Origin: Pseudomonas sp. BN417
GTDB lineage: Bacteria; Pseudomonadota; Gammaproteobacteria; Pseudomonadales; Pseudomonadaceae
Assembly (NCBI RefSeq): GCF_029871205.1
Contig: NZ_SSOJ01000156.1
Coordinates: forward strand, 1 to 64,000
DNA length: 64,000 nt
Direction of reading: 5' to 3'
In this document: positions 48,131-56,604 of the stretch, in pieces
How positions within the stretch are numbered: position 1 is the first letter of the stretch
How the letters are laid out: every line of letters begins with the position of its first letter
Program-made: the position numbers and the translations under genes
Notes under the pieces: generated by a model
The model's input: the letters and a program-made list of their open reading frames with translations, nothing else
Told to the model about the DNA's origin: nothing
The model's database searches: none

Positions 48131-49315
48131 TCAGAGGAAGAAGTCGGTGCTATCCAACCCCATGCTCACGCCACCCAGGTTCAGCGCGTACTTGCCCGGA
48201 CAGTTGGCCACGTGGGCGCGGCCGGTGTGGATATCGCGGAAGGCACGGTTGATGCCGTGTTTGCGGAAGATGGTGGAGGCGCCGCTGTTGTACATCAGGG
48301 CTTCCACCGCCTGGGCGCACTTGTCGGGAACTATGGCCGAGTCGTAGCGCATCTTCACCCGTTCGGCCATGGTCAGCGCCTCACCGGCATTGGCGCGCTG
48401 CATCATCAGCTCGAAGTTGCGCAGCAGCACAGTGCGGCATTCGTCCACCGTGACCATGGCATTGGCCAGGGCGGTCTGGGCGCCGGGGTCCTGGATGATC
48501 TTGCGGCCATCGTTGACCCCGACCCGGCCCTTGTTGGCCTCGACGAACAGGTCGATGGCGCCCTGCAGCGCGCCGATGGTCGAGGACGACACCGCCCGCA
48601 CGAAGATCTGTCCGAAGGGCAGGCGGAACAGCGGTGAGGTGTTCACCGCATTGCCGGGGCTGTTCTGCATGAAACCGTCGATGGAGCGGTGGGTGCGGTA
48701 TTCGGGCACGAACACGTCCTCCACCAGCACGTCGTGGGAGCCGGTGGCCTCCAGGCCCATCACGTCCCAGTTGTCGATGATGCTGTAGTCGTGGCGCGGT
48801 ACCAGGAAGGTACGGTAGTCCGGGCCGTCGCCTTCCTTCTCCGGCGGCACCATGGCGCCGAGGAAGGCCCATTGACAGTGCTTGCTGCCCGAGGAGAAGC
48901 CCCAGCGGCCACTCAGGCGGAAGCCGCCGTCGACGCGGGTCACCTTGCCTACCGGCATATAGGACGAGGAGATCAGCACGCTCGAGTCCTGGCCCCAGAC
49001 ATCCTGCGCGGCGCGGTCGTCGAACAGCGCCAGCTGCCAGTTGTGGATGGCCACCACGCCCAGCACCCAGGCCGAGGACATGCAGCCTTCGGCGAGGGTC
49101 ATCTGCACCTCGAAGAAGTCCTTGGGCTCCAGCTCGTAGCCCTCCCAGCGCGCCGGCTGGAGGATGCGGAAGAAGCCCGCCTCCTGGAAGTCGCGGATGG
49201 TCTCCTCGGCCAGCAGGCCGTTCTTCGCGGCCAGCGGCGCGCGCTCGCGCAGCACCGGCACCAGCTCGCGGGCTCGTTGTTTCAGGCGTTGGCGGATCAG
49301 GTCTTGGTCGAGCAT
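48131..49315 (-). CDS. HsaA-like flavin-dependent monooxygenase (acyl-CoA dehydrogenase fold)
   Basis: A 394-residue protein of the acyl-CoA dehydrogenase-fold monooxygenases, the same length as mycobacterial HsaA, which hydroxylates the phenolic ring A of 3-HSA in steroid breakdown. Characteristic stretches are FQEAGFFRILQPARWEGYEL, AEGCMSSAWVLGVVAIHNWQ, GGFRLSGRWGFSSGSKHCQW and DVMGLEATGSHDVLVEDVFV. The start at 49315 follows AGGAG. It is divergent from an HsaB-like flavin reductase, the expected partner. Other two-component phenol hydroxylases share the fold, so substrate assignment rests on context. Confidence 0.8.
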   Translation of the reverse strand: MLDQDLIRQRLKQRARELVPVLRERAPLAAKNGLLAEETIRDFQEAGFFRILQPARWEGYELEPKDFFEVQMTLAEGCMSSAWVLGVVAIHNWQLALFDDRAAQDVWGQDSSVLISSSYMPVGKVTRVDGGFRLSGRWGFSSGSKHCQWAFLGAMVPPEKEGDGPDYRTFLVPRHDYSIIDNWDVMGLEATGSHDVLVEDVFVPEYRTHRSIDGFMQNSPGNAVNTSPLFRLPFGQIFVRAVSSSTIGALQGAIDLFVEANKGRVGVNDGRKIIQDPGAQTALANAMVTVDECRTVLLRNFELMMQRANAGEALTMAERVKMRYDSAIVPDKCAQAVEALMYNSGASTIFRKHGINRAFRDIHTGRAHVANCPGKYALNLGGVSMGLDSTDFFL

Positions 49316-49385
49316 CTTGTTGTTCTCCTGTTGAAGGCTTTTCCACCTATCGCCGGGCATTCAAACAACGGGCAATGACGCGAGC

Positions 49386-49402
49386 ATCCTCCAAACGGAC
49401 CA
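49386..49402 (-). promoter_or_regulatory. Regulon site 7 (two mismatches)
   Basis: The minus strand reads TGGTCCGTTTGGAGGAT, 71 bp upstream of the HsaA-like start. The -10-like TTGAAT begins 22 bp downstream. It forms a divergent pair with site 8. Confidence 0.6.
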
Positions 49403-49443
49403 TATGGCGAGGGCGGAGATGGGAATCGGCACGGCCTGATTTT

Positions 49444-49541
49444 TGTGGGGGCGAATTCATTCGCTATGCAGGCCGCAGGCCTGCCCTGCGGGACCCCAGG
49501 TGGCAGCTGCGCTGCCATTAGCGAATGAATTCGCCCCCACA
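49444..49541. repeat. Paired REP element between divergent regulon promoters
   Basis: Arms TGTGGGGGCGAATTCATT and AATGAATTCGCCCCCACA. It sits exactly between regulon sites 7 and 8. No gene is present in this 335-bp gap (49316-49650). Confidence 0.85.
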
Positions 49542-49572
49542 GGAGAAGCGGCCTTTGCCACGGCAATCAAAC

Positions 49573-49589
49573 TAGTCCCCTCGGACGAT
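49573..49589 (+). promoter_or_regulatory. Regulon site 8 (TAGTC-N5-GGACGAT), perfect
   Basis: Reads TAGTCCCCTCGGACGAT, 62 bp upstream of the flavin reductase start. The -10-like AAGAAT begins 22 bp downstream. Confidence 0.8.
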
Positions 49590-49650
49590 GTTGTCCCCGC
49601 TGCCCTGGCGAAGAATCGGCAGCACTTGAGAACAACAAGAGGGCCGTGCC

Positions 49651-50157
49651 ATGAGCCAGTCTGATCTGAAAGGCGAAATGCTCCAGGCGATGCGTCGTCT
49701 GGCCAAGTCCGTGACCATCATCACCACCAGCAACGGCGAAGAGCGTTTCGCCATGTCCGCCACGGCGGTGGATTCGCTCTCCACCGAGCCGCCGTCCCTG
49801 CTGATCTGCGTGAATCGCACCGCGTCCCTGCACGCCGTGCTGGATGGCGGGGCGGACTTCTGCGTGAACATCCTCGGCCTGGAACAGGAAGAGCTGTCTC
49901 ACCTGTGCAGCGGCCCGGTGAAGGGTGAGGCGCGCTTCCAGCGTGGCGACTGGCGCAACAGTTCCGGCGGCATTCCCTACCTGGGCGATGCCCAGTCGGC
50001 CATCCTCTGCCAGCAGGACGGCAAGTTCAGCTACGGCACCCATACCGTCTTCATCGGCCGCATCGTCGAGATTCACAACAGCGCGGAGATCAGCCCGCTG
50101 GTCTATCTCGACGGGACCTATACCACCACCGCCTCATCCCTGGCCGTGGCCGGCTGA
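49651..50157 (+). CDS. Flavin reductase (HsaB-like)
   Basis: A 168-residue flavin reductase-like protein of the HpaC/HsaB type that supplies reduced flavin to a monooxygenase: LAKSVTIITTSNGEERFAMS, STEPPSLLICVNRTASLHAV, FCVNILGLEQEELSHLCSG and the late GTHTVFIGRIVEI. The start follows AAGAGGG. It is divergent from the HsaA-like oxygenase and leads an operon with a KstD-type protein, an SDR and a KshB-like reductase. It could also serve the LLM monooxygenase. Confidence 0.85.
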   Translation: MSQSDLKGEMLQAMRRLAKSVTIITTSNGEERFAMSATAVDSLSTEPPSLLICVNRTASLHAVLDGGADFCVNILGLEQEELSHLCSGPVKGEARFQRGDWRNSSGGIPYLGDAQSAILCQQDGKFSYGTHTVFIGRIVEIHNSAEISPLVYLDGTYTTTASSLAVAG

Positions 50158-50166
50158 GGGTTTGCG

Positions 50167-51843
50167 ATGACGGCAATGCAGCAGCATCCGGAAGCACCTC
50201 TGCGGGTGGCCGATCCCGGGCAGGTGAAGTGGGATGACAGCGCCGACCTGCTGGTCGTCGGCTTCGGCGGCGCGGGCGTATGCGCGGCCCTGGAGGCGCG
50301 TGGCCAAGGCACCTCCGTGCTGGCGCTGGAGCGCTTCGCCGGAGGAGGCGCCACCGCGCGCAGCGGCGGCGTGGTCTATGCCGGCGGCGGTACGCCGCAG
50401 CAGGCCGCTGCCGGCGTCGAGGATTCGCCCCAGGCCATGTTCGACTACCTGCGCCAGGAAGTCGGTGACGCCGTTTCCGCTGACACCTTGCGGGATTTCT
50501 GCAAACGCAGCCGGGATCAACTGGCCTGGCTGCAGCGCCAGGGGGCCGGTTTCGAGGGCAGCATGCCACCGGTGAAAACCTCCTACCCGAGCGACCAGTA
50601 CTTCCTCTACTACTCCGGCAACGAGGCCGTGCCGAGCTACGCCCGCCAGGCGCGGCCGGCGCCCCGTGGGCACCGGGCCCTGGGCAAGGGCATGTCCGGC
50701 TACAACTTCTACGCGCCACTCAAGGCCAGCGCCCTGGGGCAGGGCGTGCGCCTGCGTACCCAGTGCGAAGTACGCCGCCTGGTGCTGGACGCCGCCGGCC
50801 GAGTAATCGGCGTCGAGGCGTGGGAACTCCCGGCTGGTAGCCGGGCGGCGAAGCGCCATGCGCGCCTGGCACGCTGGACCGATGCGCTGCATCCCTATTC
50901 GCCGCCCCTGGCCGAGCGCCTGCGCCGCAAGGTGCGCGAGCTGGAGCTGACCCATGCCGAGCGGCGCCTGATTCGTGCGGATCACGGTGTCCTGCTCAGT
51001 GCGGGCGGATTCGTCTTCAACCAGGCGATGCTGACCGTACACGCGCCGCGCTATCTCGGTGGCCTGCCGCTGGGCACCAGCGGCTGCGACGGCGCCGGCA
51101 TCCGCCTGGGCAACAGCGCCGGGGGCGCCATGGACCGGATGGAGCGGGCCAGCGCCTGGCGTTTCATCAATCCGCCGCTGGCCTGGGCCCGTGGCGTGAT
51201 AGTCAATGCCGCCGGGCAGCGTTACTGCAATGAAGAGGTTTATGGCGCCAAGCTCGGCCACGCCATGGTCGAAGAACAGGGTGGCCGGGCCATCCTGATC
51301 ATCAACCGGGCCCTGTACAAGGAAGCCTTTGCGCAGATCGGGCCGGGCAAGGTCTGGTCCTTCCAGCGACTGCCGGCGCTGCTCAACCTGCTGTTCAACG
51401 CGCGCCGCGGCAAGACCCTCAGTCAGCTCGCCGAGCGCACCGGCCTGCCGCGTGCGGCGCTGGAGCAGACGCTGGTGGCCTACAACGCGGCGGCCCGTGG
51501 CGAGCGCGAAGATGCCTGGGGCAAGTCCGCCGGTTTCCTCGCGTCCCTGGAACAGGGGCCCTGGTATGCGCTGGACCTGTCTTTCGACAGCGCGCTCTAC
51601 CCCTGTCCGGTCATCACCCTGGGCGGCCTGCGCGTCTGCGAGGGTAGCGGCCAGGTGCTGGGTGAGGACCGGCAGCCGGTGCCGGGCCTCTACAGCGCCG
51701 GTCGCAATGCGGTGGGCGTTGCGTCCAACTTTTACGTGTCCGGCCTGTCCCTGGCCGATTGTGTCTACTCCGGGCGTCGTGTCGGCGCCCATGTGGCCGG
51801 CCTGGTCCGCGCCGCCAAGTCTTCCCAAGGAGAACAACAATGA
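50167..51843 (+). CDS. KstD-family FAD flavoprotein, possibly Delta4-type
   Basis: A 558-residue FAD-dependent oxidoreductase of the fumarate reductase/KstD family. The FAD motif is LLVVGFGGAGVCAALEA, then GGGATARSGGVVYAGGG; the C-terminal site is YSAGRNAVGVASNFYVSGLS followed by LADCVYSGRRVGAH. That ending is a pattern I associate with 3-ketosteroid Delta4-dehydrogenases and not with Delta1-enzymes. It differs clearly from the flavoprotein at 1016, so the two probably introduce different double bonds. It lies 9 bp after the reductase gene, and its stop overlaps the next start (ATGA). Confidence 0.78.
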   Translation: MTAMQQHPEAPLRVADPGQVKWDDSADLLVVGFGGAGVCAALEARGQGTSVLALERFAGGGATARSGGVVYAGGGTPQQAAAGVEDSPQAMFDYLRQEVGDAVSADTLRDFCKRSRDQLAWLQRQGAGFEGSMPPVKTSYPSDQYFLYYSGNEAVPSYARQARPAPRGHRALGKGMSGYNFYAPLKASALGQGVRLRTQCEVRRLVLDAAGRVIGVEAWELPAGSRAAKRHARLARWTDALHPYSPPLAERLRRKVRELELTHAERRLIRADHGVLLSAGGFVFNQAMLTVHAPRYLGGLPLGTSGCDGAGIRLGNSAGGAMDRMERASAWRFINPPLAWARGVIVNAAGQRYCNEEVYGAKLGHAMVEEQGGRAILIINRALYKEAFAQIGPGKVWSFQRLPALLNLLFNARRGKTLSQLAERTGLPRAALEQTLVAYNAAARGEREDAWGKSAGFLASLEQGPWYALDLSFDSALYPCPVITLGGLRVCEGSGQVLGEDRQPVPGLYSAGRNAVGVASNFYVSGLSLADCVYSGRRVGAHVAGLVRAAKSSQGEQQ

Positions 51844-52598
51844 AACGAGTCGAAGGCAAGGTTTGCATCGTCACCGGCGCCGCCAGTGGCGTGGGACGCG
51901 AAGACGCGCTGCTGCTGGCCAGCGAGGGTGCGAAGGTGGTGCTCACCGACCTCAACGAGGAGGCCGGCCGCCAGGTGGCTGCCGAAATCGGCGACAACGC
52001 GCTCTTCGTCCGCCAGGACATCGCCAGCGAGGCGGATTGGCAGAACGTCATCAAGCTCACCCTGGAAAAGTTCGGTCGCCTCGACGTCCTGGTGAACAAC
52101 GCCGCCATCCTGGTCCTCGCCAGCATCGAGGACACCAGCCTGGAACTCTGGCAGAAGGTGCAGCGGATCAACAGCGACGGCTACTTCCTCGGCTGCAAGT
52201 ACGCCATCGCGGCGATGAAGGACAGTGGCGGCGGCTCCATCATCAATATGTCCTCGGTGGCGGCCCTGGGCGGCCTGCCGCTGTTCTGCGCCTACTCCGC
52301 CTCCAAGGGCGCGGTAGCGGCGCTGACCCGCTCGATAGCGATGCACTGCAAGCAGCAGGGCTACCGCATCCGCTGCAACAGCGTGCACCCGGACGGCATC
52401 AACACCCCCATGACCCAGGCCCTGGCCGGCGGCCAGCCGATTCCCCAGGAAGAGCTGGACAAGAACCCGATGAACCGTATGTGCGCGCCGCGCGACATCG
52501 CCAACATGGTGCTCTTCCTCGCCTCGGACGAATCGCGTTTCGTCAGCGGCAGCGAGTTGCGCATCGACAACGCGCAATTGATCGGCGGCGTCGCCTGA
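51840..52598 (+). CDS. SDR resembling 3-beta/17-beta-hydroxysteroid dehydrogenase
   Basis: A 252-residue SDR with TGAASGVG, NNAAIL, NMSSVAAL and YSASK. The tract GYFLGCKYAIAAMK, GYRIRCNSVHPDGINTPMTQ and LASDESRFVSGSELRIDNAQ marks it as a close paralogue of the SDR at 7556-8323 and of C. testosteroni 3beta/17beta-HSD. The RBS is AAGGAGAACAACA. It is translationally coupled to the flavoprotein gene before it. Confidence 0.88.
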   Translation: MKRVEGKVCIVTGAASGVGREDALLLASEGAKVVLTDLNEEAGRQVAAEIGDNALFVRQDIASEADWQNVIKLTLEKFGRLDVLVNNAAILVLASIEDTSLELWQKVQRINSDGYFLGCKYAIAAMKDSGGGSIINMSSVAALGGLPLFCAYSASKGAVAALTRSIAMHCKQQGYRIRCNSVHPDGINTPMTQALAGGQPIPQEELDKNPMNRMCAPRDIANMVLFLASDESRFVSGSELRIDNAQLIGGVA

Positions 52599-52611
52599 AG
52601 CGGAGAGAACC

Positions 52612-53670
52612 ATGGGTAGTGCGCAGCCACTTGTGATCGAACCCCAGCAGTCCGGCAGCTTCCAGTTGGAAGTGGCCGAGGTGATTGCCGAAACCCACGA
52701 CAGCCGCTCGCTGGTGCTGCGGATTCCGGCGGGGCTGGAGGAACGCTTCCGCTACAAGCCGGGGCAGTTCCTCAGCTTCCGCGTGGCGCTCGGCGGCAAG
52801 CGGCTGACGCGCTGCTACTCGATGTCCAGCTCGCCGGATTGCGACAGCCTGCCCAAGGTCACCATCAAACGGGTGGACGGCGGCCGGGTGTCCAACTGGT
52901 TCAACGACGAGGTGCGCGCCGGCGATGTGCTGGACGTGCTGCCGCCGGCCGGGCACTTCCACCTGCGTCCCGGCGAGCACGACCTGGTGCTGTTCGGTGG
53001 TGGCTCGGGGATCACCCCGGTGTTCTCCATTCTCAAGTCGGCGCTGAAGACCAGCCAGCGCCGCATCAAGCTGGTGTACGCCAACCGCGACGAGGCTTCG
53101 GTGATCTTCCGCGACGAGCTGCGGGCCATCGCCAAGGCCCATGTGGAGCGGCTGGAAGTGGTGCACGTGCTGGACTCGGTGCAGGGCTTCCTCACCGATG
53201 GCGAAGTGCGCCAGCTGGTGCGCGGCCACGCCGGTGCGGAGTTCTACATCTGCGGGCCGGGGCCGTTCATGGACACCGTGGAGCGTGCCCTGCTGGCGGC
53301 CGGCGAGGACATGGCGCGGATCCATGTGGAGCGCTTTGTCTCGCCGCCCGATCCGGACCAGCAGGAGGCCGTCGCCGTGCCGGCCGGCACCGACGTCGAG
53401 CAGCTGCTGGTGGAACTGGACGGCCAGCTCGCCGAGGTGCCGACGCAACCCGGCGAGACCTTGCTGCAGAGTTGCAGGGCGGCCGGCCTGGATGTGCCCT
53501 ATTCCTGCGAGGAGGGCTTCTGCGGCGCCTGCATGTGCACGGTGGAAGAGGGCGAAGTGATCCTCTCCCGCAACGATATTCTCAGCCCCGCCGAACTGGC
53601 CGAAGGCTGGACCCTGGCGTGCCAGGGCCGCCCGGGCAGCGCGCGGCTGAAACTGAAGTTCCCGGGGTGA
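52612..53670 (+). CDS. KshB-like ferredoxin reductase (FAD/NAD + 2Fe-2S)
   Basis: A 352-residue electron-transfer protein laid out like KshB, the reductase of 3-ketosteroid 9alpha-hydroxylase. The FAD-binding motif RCYS is at 67-70, the NAD-binding motif GGGSGITP at 129-136, CGP at 214-216, and a C-terminal plant-type 2Fe-2S domain has ligands Cys299, Cys304, Cys307 and Cys337. It passes electrons from NADH to a Rieske oxygenase. No KshA-type oxygenase is in the window, so the partner must be encoded elsewhere. Other reductases of this class (PaaE-like) share the layout. Confidence 0.82.
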   Translation: MGSAQPLVIEPQQSGSFQLEVAEVIAETHDSRSLVLRIPAGLEERFRYKPGQFLSFRVALGGKRLTRCYSMSSSPDCDSLPKVTIKRVDGGRVSNWFNDEVRAGDVLDVLPPAGHFHLRPGEHDLVLFGGGSGITPVFSILKSALKTSQRRIKLVYANRDEASVIFRDELRAIAKAHVERLEVVHVLDSVQGFLTDGEVRQLVRGHAGAEFYICGPGPFMDTVERALLAAGEDMARIHVERFVSPPDPDQQEAVAVPAGTDVEQLLVELDGQLAEVPTQPGETLLQSCRAAGLDVPYSCEEGFCGACMCTVEEGEVILSRNDILSPAELAEGWTLACQGRPGSARLKLKFPG

Positions 53671-53728
53671 CAGCCGGGGGCTGCCGCCCTGCCGGGTGGT
53701 ATTGAGCGTGTATGTCTGTGCCTTTATG

Positions 53729-53753
53729 CCCGGCTTCGGCCGGGTATTTTTTT
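53729..53753 (+). terminator. Intrinsic terminator of the KshB-like operon
   Basis: CCCGGC-ttcg-GCCGGG followed by TATTTTTTT on the plus strand. Confidence 0.88.
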
Positions 53754-53830
53754 GATGGGTTTCGCTTCGCTCTACGCCATCCTACGAAGCTTCGGCCGGG
53801 TCATTTCCTTGCAGGCGGGGCACCGGATCT

Positions 53831-53870
53831 TGTGGGAGCGAATTCATTCGCGATTGAAATCGCTCCCACA
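53831..53870. repeat. Compact REP hairpin
   Basis: TGTGGGAGCGA and TCGCTCCCACA arms around GAATTCATTCGC, one half-unit of the paired REP family, 32 bp before regulon site 9. Confidence 0.8.
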
Positions 53871-53901
53871 ACATGGAGCCTCCCACGCTGCGATACGGGC
53901 G

Positions 53902-53918
53902 TAGTCCCAACGGACGAT
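53902..53918 (+). promoter_or_regulatory. Regulon site 9 (TAGTC-N5-GGACGAT), perfect
   Basis: Reads TAGTCCCAACGGACGAT, identical to site 2, 69 bp upstream of the SDR start. The -10-like TAGACT begins 22 bp downstream. Confidence 0.8.
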
Positions 53919-53986
53919 CACTCCTGACCACTCCAGGGGTAGACTCCGCGAAAACCCCATTCCAAGAACAACCAACGAGGTTCCCC

Positions 53987-54760
53987 ATGGCACGTCTGTC
54001 TAGCAAGGTCGCGGTCATCACTGGTGCTGCTTCGGGTATTGGCCTGGCCTGCGTCCGGCGCTTCGCCGCCGAGGGCGCGCAAGTGGTCGGGCTGGATGTC
54101 GGCGAACCGCGTGCGGATGTTGCCGCCAGTCTCGAGGGCCTGAGCCCGGCGCCGCTATTCCTGAGCCTGGACGTACGTGACGAGGCGCGGGTGCAGGCGG
54201 TGATGGAGGAGGTGGTGCAGCGCTTTGGCCGCATCGACGCCCTGGTCAACGCTGCCGGCATCGCCAGCCGGGGCAGCATCACCGAGACGACCACCGAGGA
54301 GTGGCGCCGGGTGCTGGATATCCACCTCACCGGCAGCATGCTCACCAGCAAGTACGCCCTAGTACCCATGCTCGCGCAGAAGAGTGGCTCGATCATCAAC
54401 TTCGGCTCGATCTTCGGCCTGCAGGGTTGTGACGGCAACGCGGCGTACAACACCGCCAAGGGCGGGATCAGCCAGCTCACCCGTTCCATGGCCATCGACT
54501 TCGGCCACGCCAATATCCGCGTCAACGGCATCTGCCCGGGCCTGATCGACACCCCCATGACCCAGATGGTCAAGGAGCAGGAGGCCTTCCACGCCTTCTT
54601 CGCCTCGCAGCACATGCTCTGCCGTGCCGGGCGTCCGGACGAGGTGGCCAGCGTCGCGCTCTTCCTCGCTTCGGATGATGCCTCTTTCGTCAGCGGCCAG
54701 ATGATCGCCGTGGACGGTGGCTTCTCCGCCGGCCGTCGCTTCGCGCCGCCGCAAGCCTGA
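53987..54760 (+). CDS. Short-chain dehydrogenase/reductase (SDR)
   Basis: A 257-residue SDR with TGAASGIG, NAAGIA (Asn-Ala for the usual Asn-Asn), INFGSIFGL and YNTAK. The ending is LASDDASFVSGQMIAVDGGF. The start at 53987 follows ACGAGG. It forms a two-gene operon with the FadD3-like ligase, so it may oxidise a hydroxyl on a ring C/D intermediate before CoA activation (inference). Confidence 0.87.
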   Translation: MARLSSKVAVITGAASGIGLACVRRFAAEGAQVVGLDVGEPRADVAASLEGLSPAPLFLSLDVRDEARVQAVMEEVVQRFGRIDALVNAAGIASRGSITETTTEEWRRVLDIHLTGSMLTSKYALVPMLAQKSGSIINFGSIFGLQGCDGNAAYNTAKGGISQLTRSMAIDFGHANIRVNGICPGLIDTPMTQMVKEQEAFHAFFASQHMLCRAGRPDEVASVALFLASDDASFVSGQMIAVDGGFSAGRRFAPPQA

Positions 54761-54824
54761 TTCCCCAGCCATTTCCGCGGCCTGCTCCTGCCGGCCGCTG
54801 TCCCCTCGCGCCCGAGAAAAGCCC

Positions 54825-56393
54825 ATGCCCAACCTGGAATGCGCCCTGACCATCCCTGAACTGCTGGCCGCCGCCGCGACGAGTTACGGCGAGTCCATGG
54901 CCATCGAGGACGAAAGCACCCGTATCAGTTACCACCAGCTCGACCAGCTGCGCCGCCGGGCCGCCCAAGCCCTGCTGGCGCTGGATGTACAGGTTGGCGA
55001 GCGGGTGGCCATCTGGGCGCCGAACATCCATGAGTGGATAGTCGCCGCTGTCGCCTTGCAGAGCGTGGGCGCCGTGCTGGTGCCGTTGAACACGCGGATG
55101 AAGGGGGCCGAGGCCGGCTTCATCCTGCGCGAGAGCGGCGCCAGCCTCCTGTTCGTCGTCGGGCAGTTCCTCGGCACCGACTACCCGGCGCTGCTGTCCG
55201 GTGAGGCGTTGCCGGAACTGCGCAGGCGCATCTGCCTGCGTGGGGAGGCGGAGGGCTGCCTGGGCTGGGATGCTTTCATGGCCCTGGGCGCCGAAGTCTC
55301 GCCGGCGGAGCTGGCGGTGCGCGAGGCGGAGGTCGACGAGCACAGCCTGTCGGACCTGCTGTTCACCTCCGGCACCACCGGCAAGCCGAAGGGCGTGATG
55401 ACCGCCCATGGCCAGAACCTGCGCATCGTCCGCGACTGGAGCGCCATGGTCGGCCTGCGTCAGGGCGACCGCTACCTGATCGTCAATCCCTTTTTCCACA
55501 GTTTCGGCTACAAGGCCGGTTGGCTGGCGGCGCTGTTGCGCGGCTGCTGCATCCTTCCGCAGCAGGTGTTCGACGTGCCGGTGATGCTGGAGCGCATCGC
55601 CCGCGAACGGATCAATGTGCTGCCTGGCCCGCCGACCCTGTACCAATCCATCCTCAGCTTCCCCGGCCGTGAGCGCTACGACCTCTCCAGCCTGCGGGTG
55701 GCGGTGACGGGCGCCGCCTCGGTGCCGGTGGAAATGGTCAGGCGCATGGCCAGCGAGCTTGGTTTCGAGACCATAGTCACGGCCTACGGCCTGACCGAAG
55801 CGTGCGGCTTCGTCACCATCTGCCGCCCCGGTGATTCGGCCGAGCGGGTGGCCACCACCTCCGGTCGCGCCTTCCCGGATGTGGAAGTGCGCTGCGTGGA
55901 CGCCGCCGGTAACCCGGTGCCGCCCGGCGAACCGGGAGAGCTGCTGGTACGCGGCTACAACCTGATGAAGGGCTACTTCAACAACCCTGAAGCCACGGCC
56001 GAGGCCATAGACGCCGAGGGCTGGCTGCACACCGGCGATATCGGTGTGCTCGACGAAGCGGGCTACCTGCGGATCACCGACCGCATCAAGGACATGTTCA
56101 TCACCGGCGGCTTCAACGTGTACCCGGCGGAGATCGAGCTGGTGATCCTGCGTTATCCGGGCGTCGCGCAGGCGGCGGTGATCGGTATTCCCGACGAGCG
56201 TCTGGGCGAAGTGGCCATGGCCTTCCTCCTGCCCGCTGCCGGCCAGCGCCTGGACACCGGCGAGTTCCTCGCCTGGTGCCGCGAGCAGATGGCCAACTAC
56301 AAGGTGCCGCGCCGAGCGCTGCTGCTCGACGCGATGCCGCTGAATGCCGCCGGCAAGGTCACCAAGGACGCGCTGCGCGCCCTGGCGGGGTAG
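54825..56393 (+). CDS. FadD3-like acyl-CoA ligase
   Basis: A 522-residue AMP-forming acyl-CoA ligase. The P-loop is FTSGTTGKPKG; the substrate region NPFFHSFGYKAGWLAALLRG, then VLPGPPTLYQSIL and DLSSLRVAVTGAASVPVEM, follows the mycobacterial FadD3 pattern as I remember it. FadD3 attaches CoA to HIP, the bicyclic C/D-ring remnant of steroids. YGLTEACG, GWLHTGDIG, DRIKDMFITGGFNVYPAEIE and the final catalytic Lys in NAAGKVTKD are intact. It is the second gene of the operon from site 9. Confidence 0.85.
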   Translation: MPNLECALTIPELLAAAATSYGESMAIEDESTRISYHQLDQLRRRAAQALLALDVQVGERVAIWAPNIHEWIVAAVALQSVGAVLVPLNTRMKGAEAGFILRESGASLLFVVGQFLGTDYPALLSGEALPELRRRICLRGEAEGCLGWDAFMALGAEVSPAELAVREAEVDEHSLSDLLFTSGTTGKPKGVMTAHGQNLRIVRDWSAMVGLRQGDRYLIVNPFFHSFGYKAGWLAALLRGCCILPQQVFDVPVMLERIARERINVLPGPPTLYQSILSFPGRERYDLSSLRVAVTGAASVPVEMVRRMASELGFETIVTAYGLTEACGFVTICRPGDSAERVATTSGRAFPDVEVRCVDAAGNPVPPGEPGELLVRGYNLMKGYFNNPEATAEAIDAEGWLHTGDIGVLDEAGYLRITDRIKDMFITGGFNVYPAEIELVILRYPGVAQAAVIGIPDERLGEVAMAFLLPAAGQRLDTGEFLAWCREQMANYKVPRRALLLDAMPLNAAGKVTKDALRALAG

Positions 56394-56457
56394 ATTCTAT
56401 GTTCGCTTGCAAGCCTGTTGGCCAATCAAGGTGGGGTCAAAAGGCTTGCCGCTTTTC

Positions 56458-56555
56458 TGTGGGGGCGAATTCATTCGCGAACCGGACCGCAGGTTCGGCC
56501 TGGGAGTCAGCTTGGGGCTGCTGCGCAGCCCTTAGCGAATGAATTCGCCCCCACA
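56458..56555. repeat. Paired REP element (about 98 bp)
   Basis: Arms TGTGGGGGCGAATTCATT and AATGAATTCGCCCCCACA, between the convergent FadD3-like and LuxR-type genes. Confidence 0.85.
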
Positions 56556-56604
56556 ACAAGGGTTCCACGACACTCCGTGGCAGTCTGGAGAAGCCCACTC
56601 CGGC

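Larger units (their letters stand above)
53671..53986. other. Intergenic region: terminator, repeats and regulon promoter
   Basis: No gene is seen in these 316 bp. In order they hold an intrinsic terminator, a half copy of the 70-bp palindrome (about 53755-53787), a compact REP hairpin (53831-53870) and regulon site 9. Confidence 0.8.

Noticed and set aside
50167-53670. Complete 3-ketosteroid 9alpha-hydroxylase in this operon
   Set aside because: Only the KshB-like reductase is present; no Rieske oxygenase (CxH...CxxH) was found anywhere in the window.
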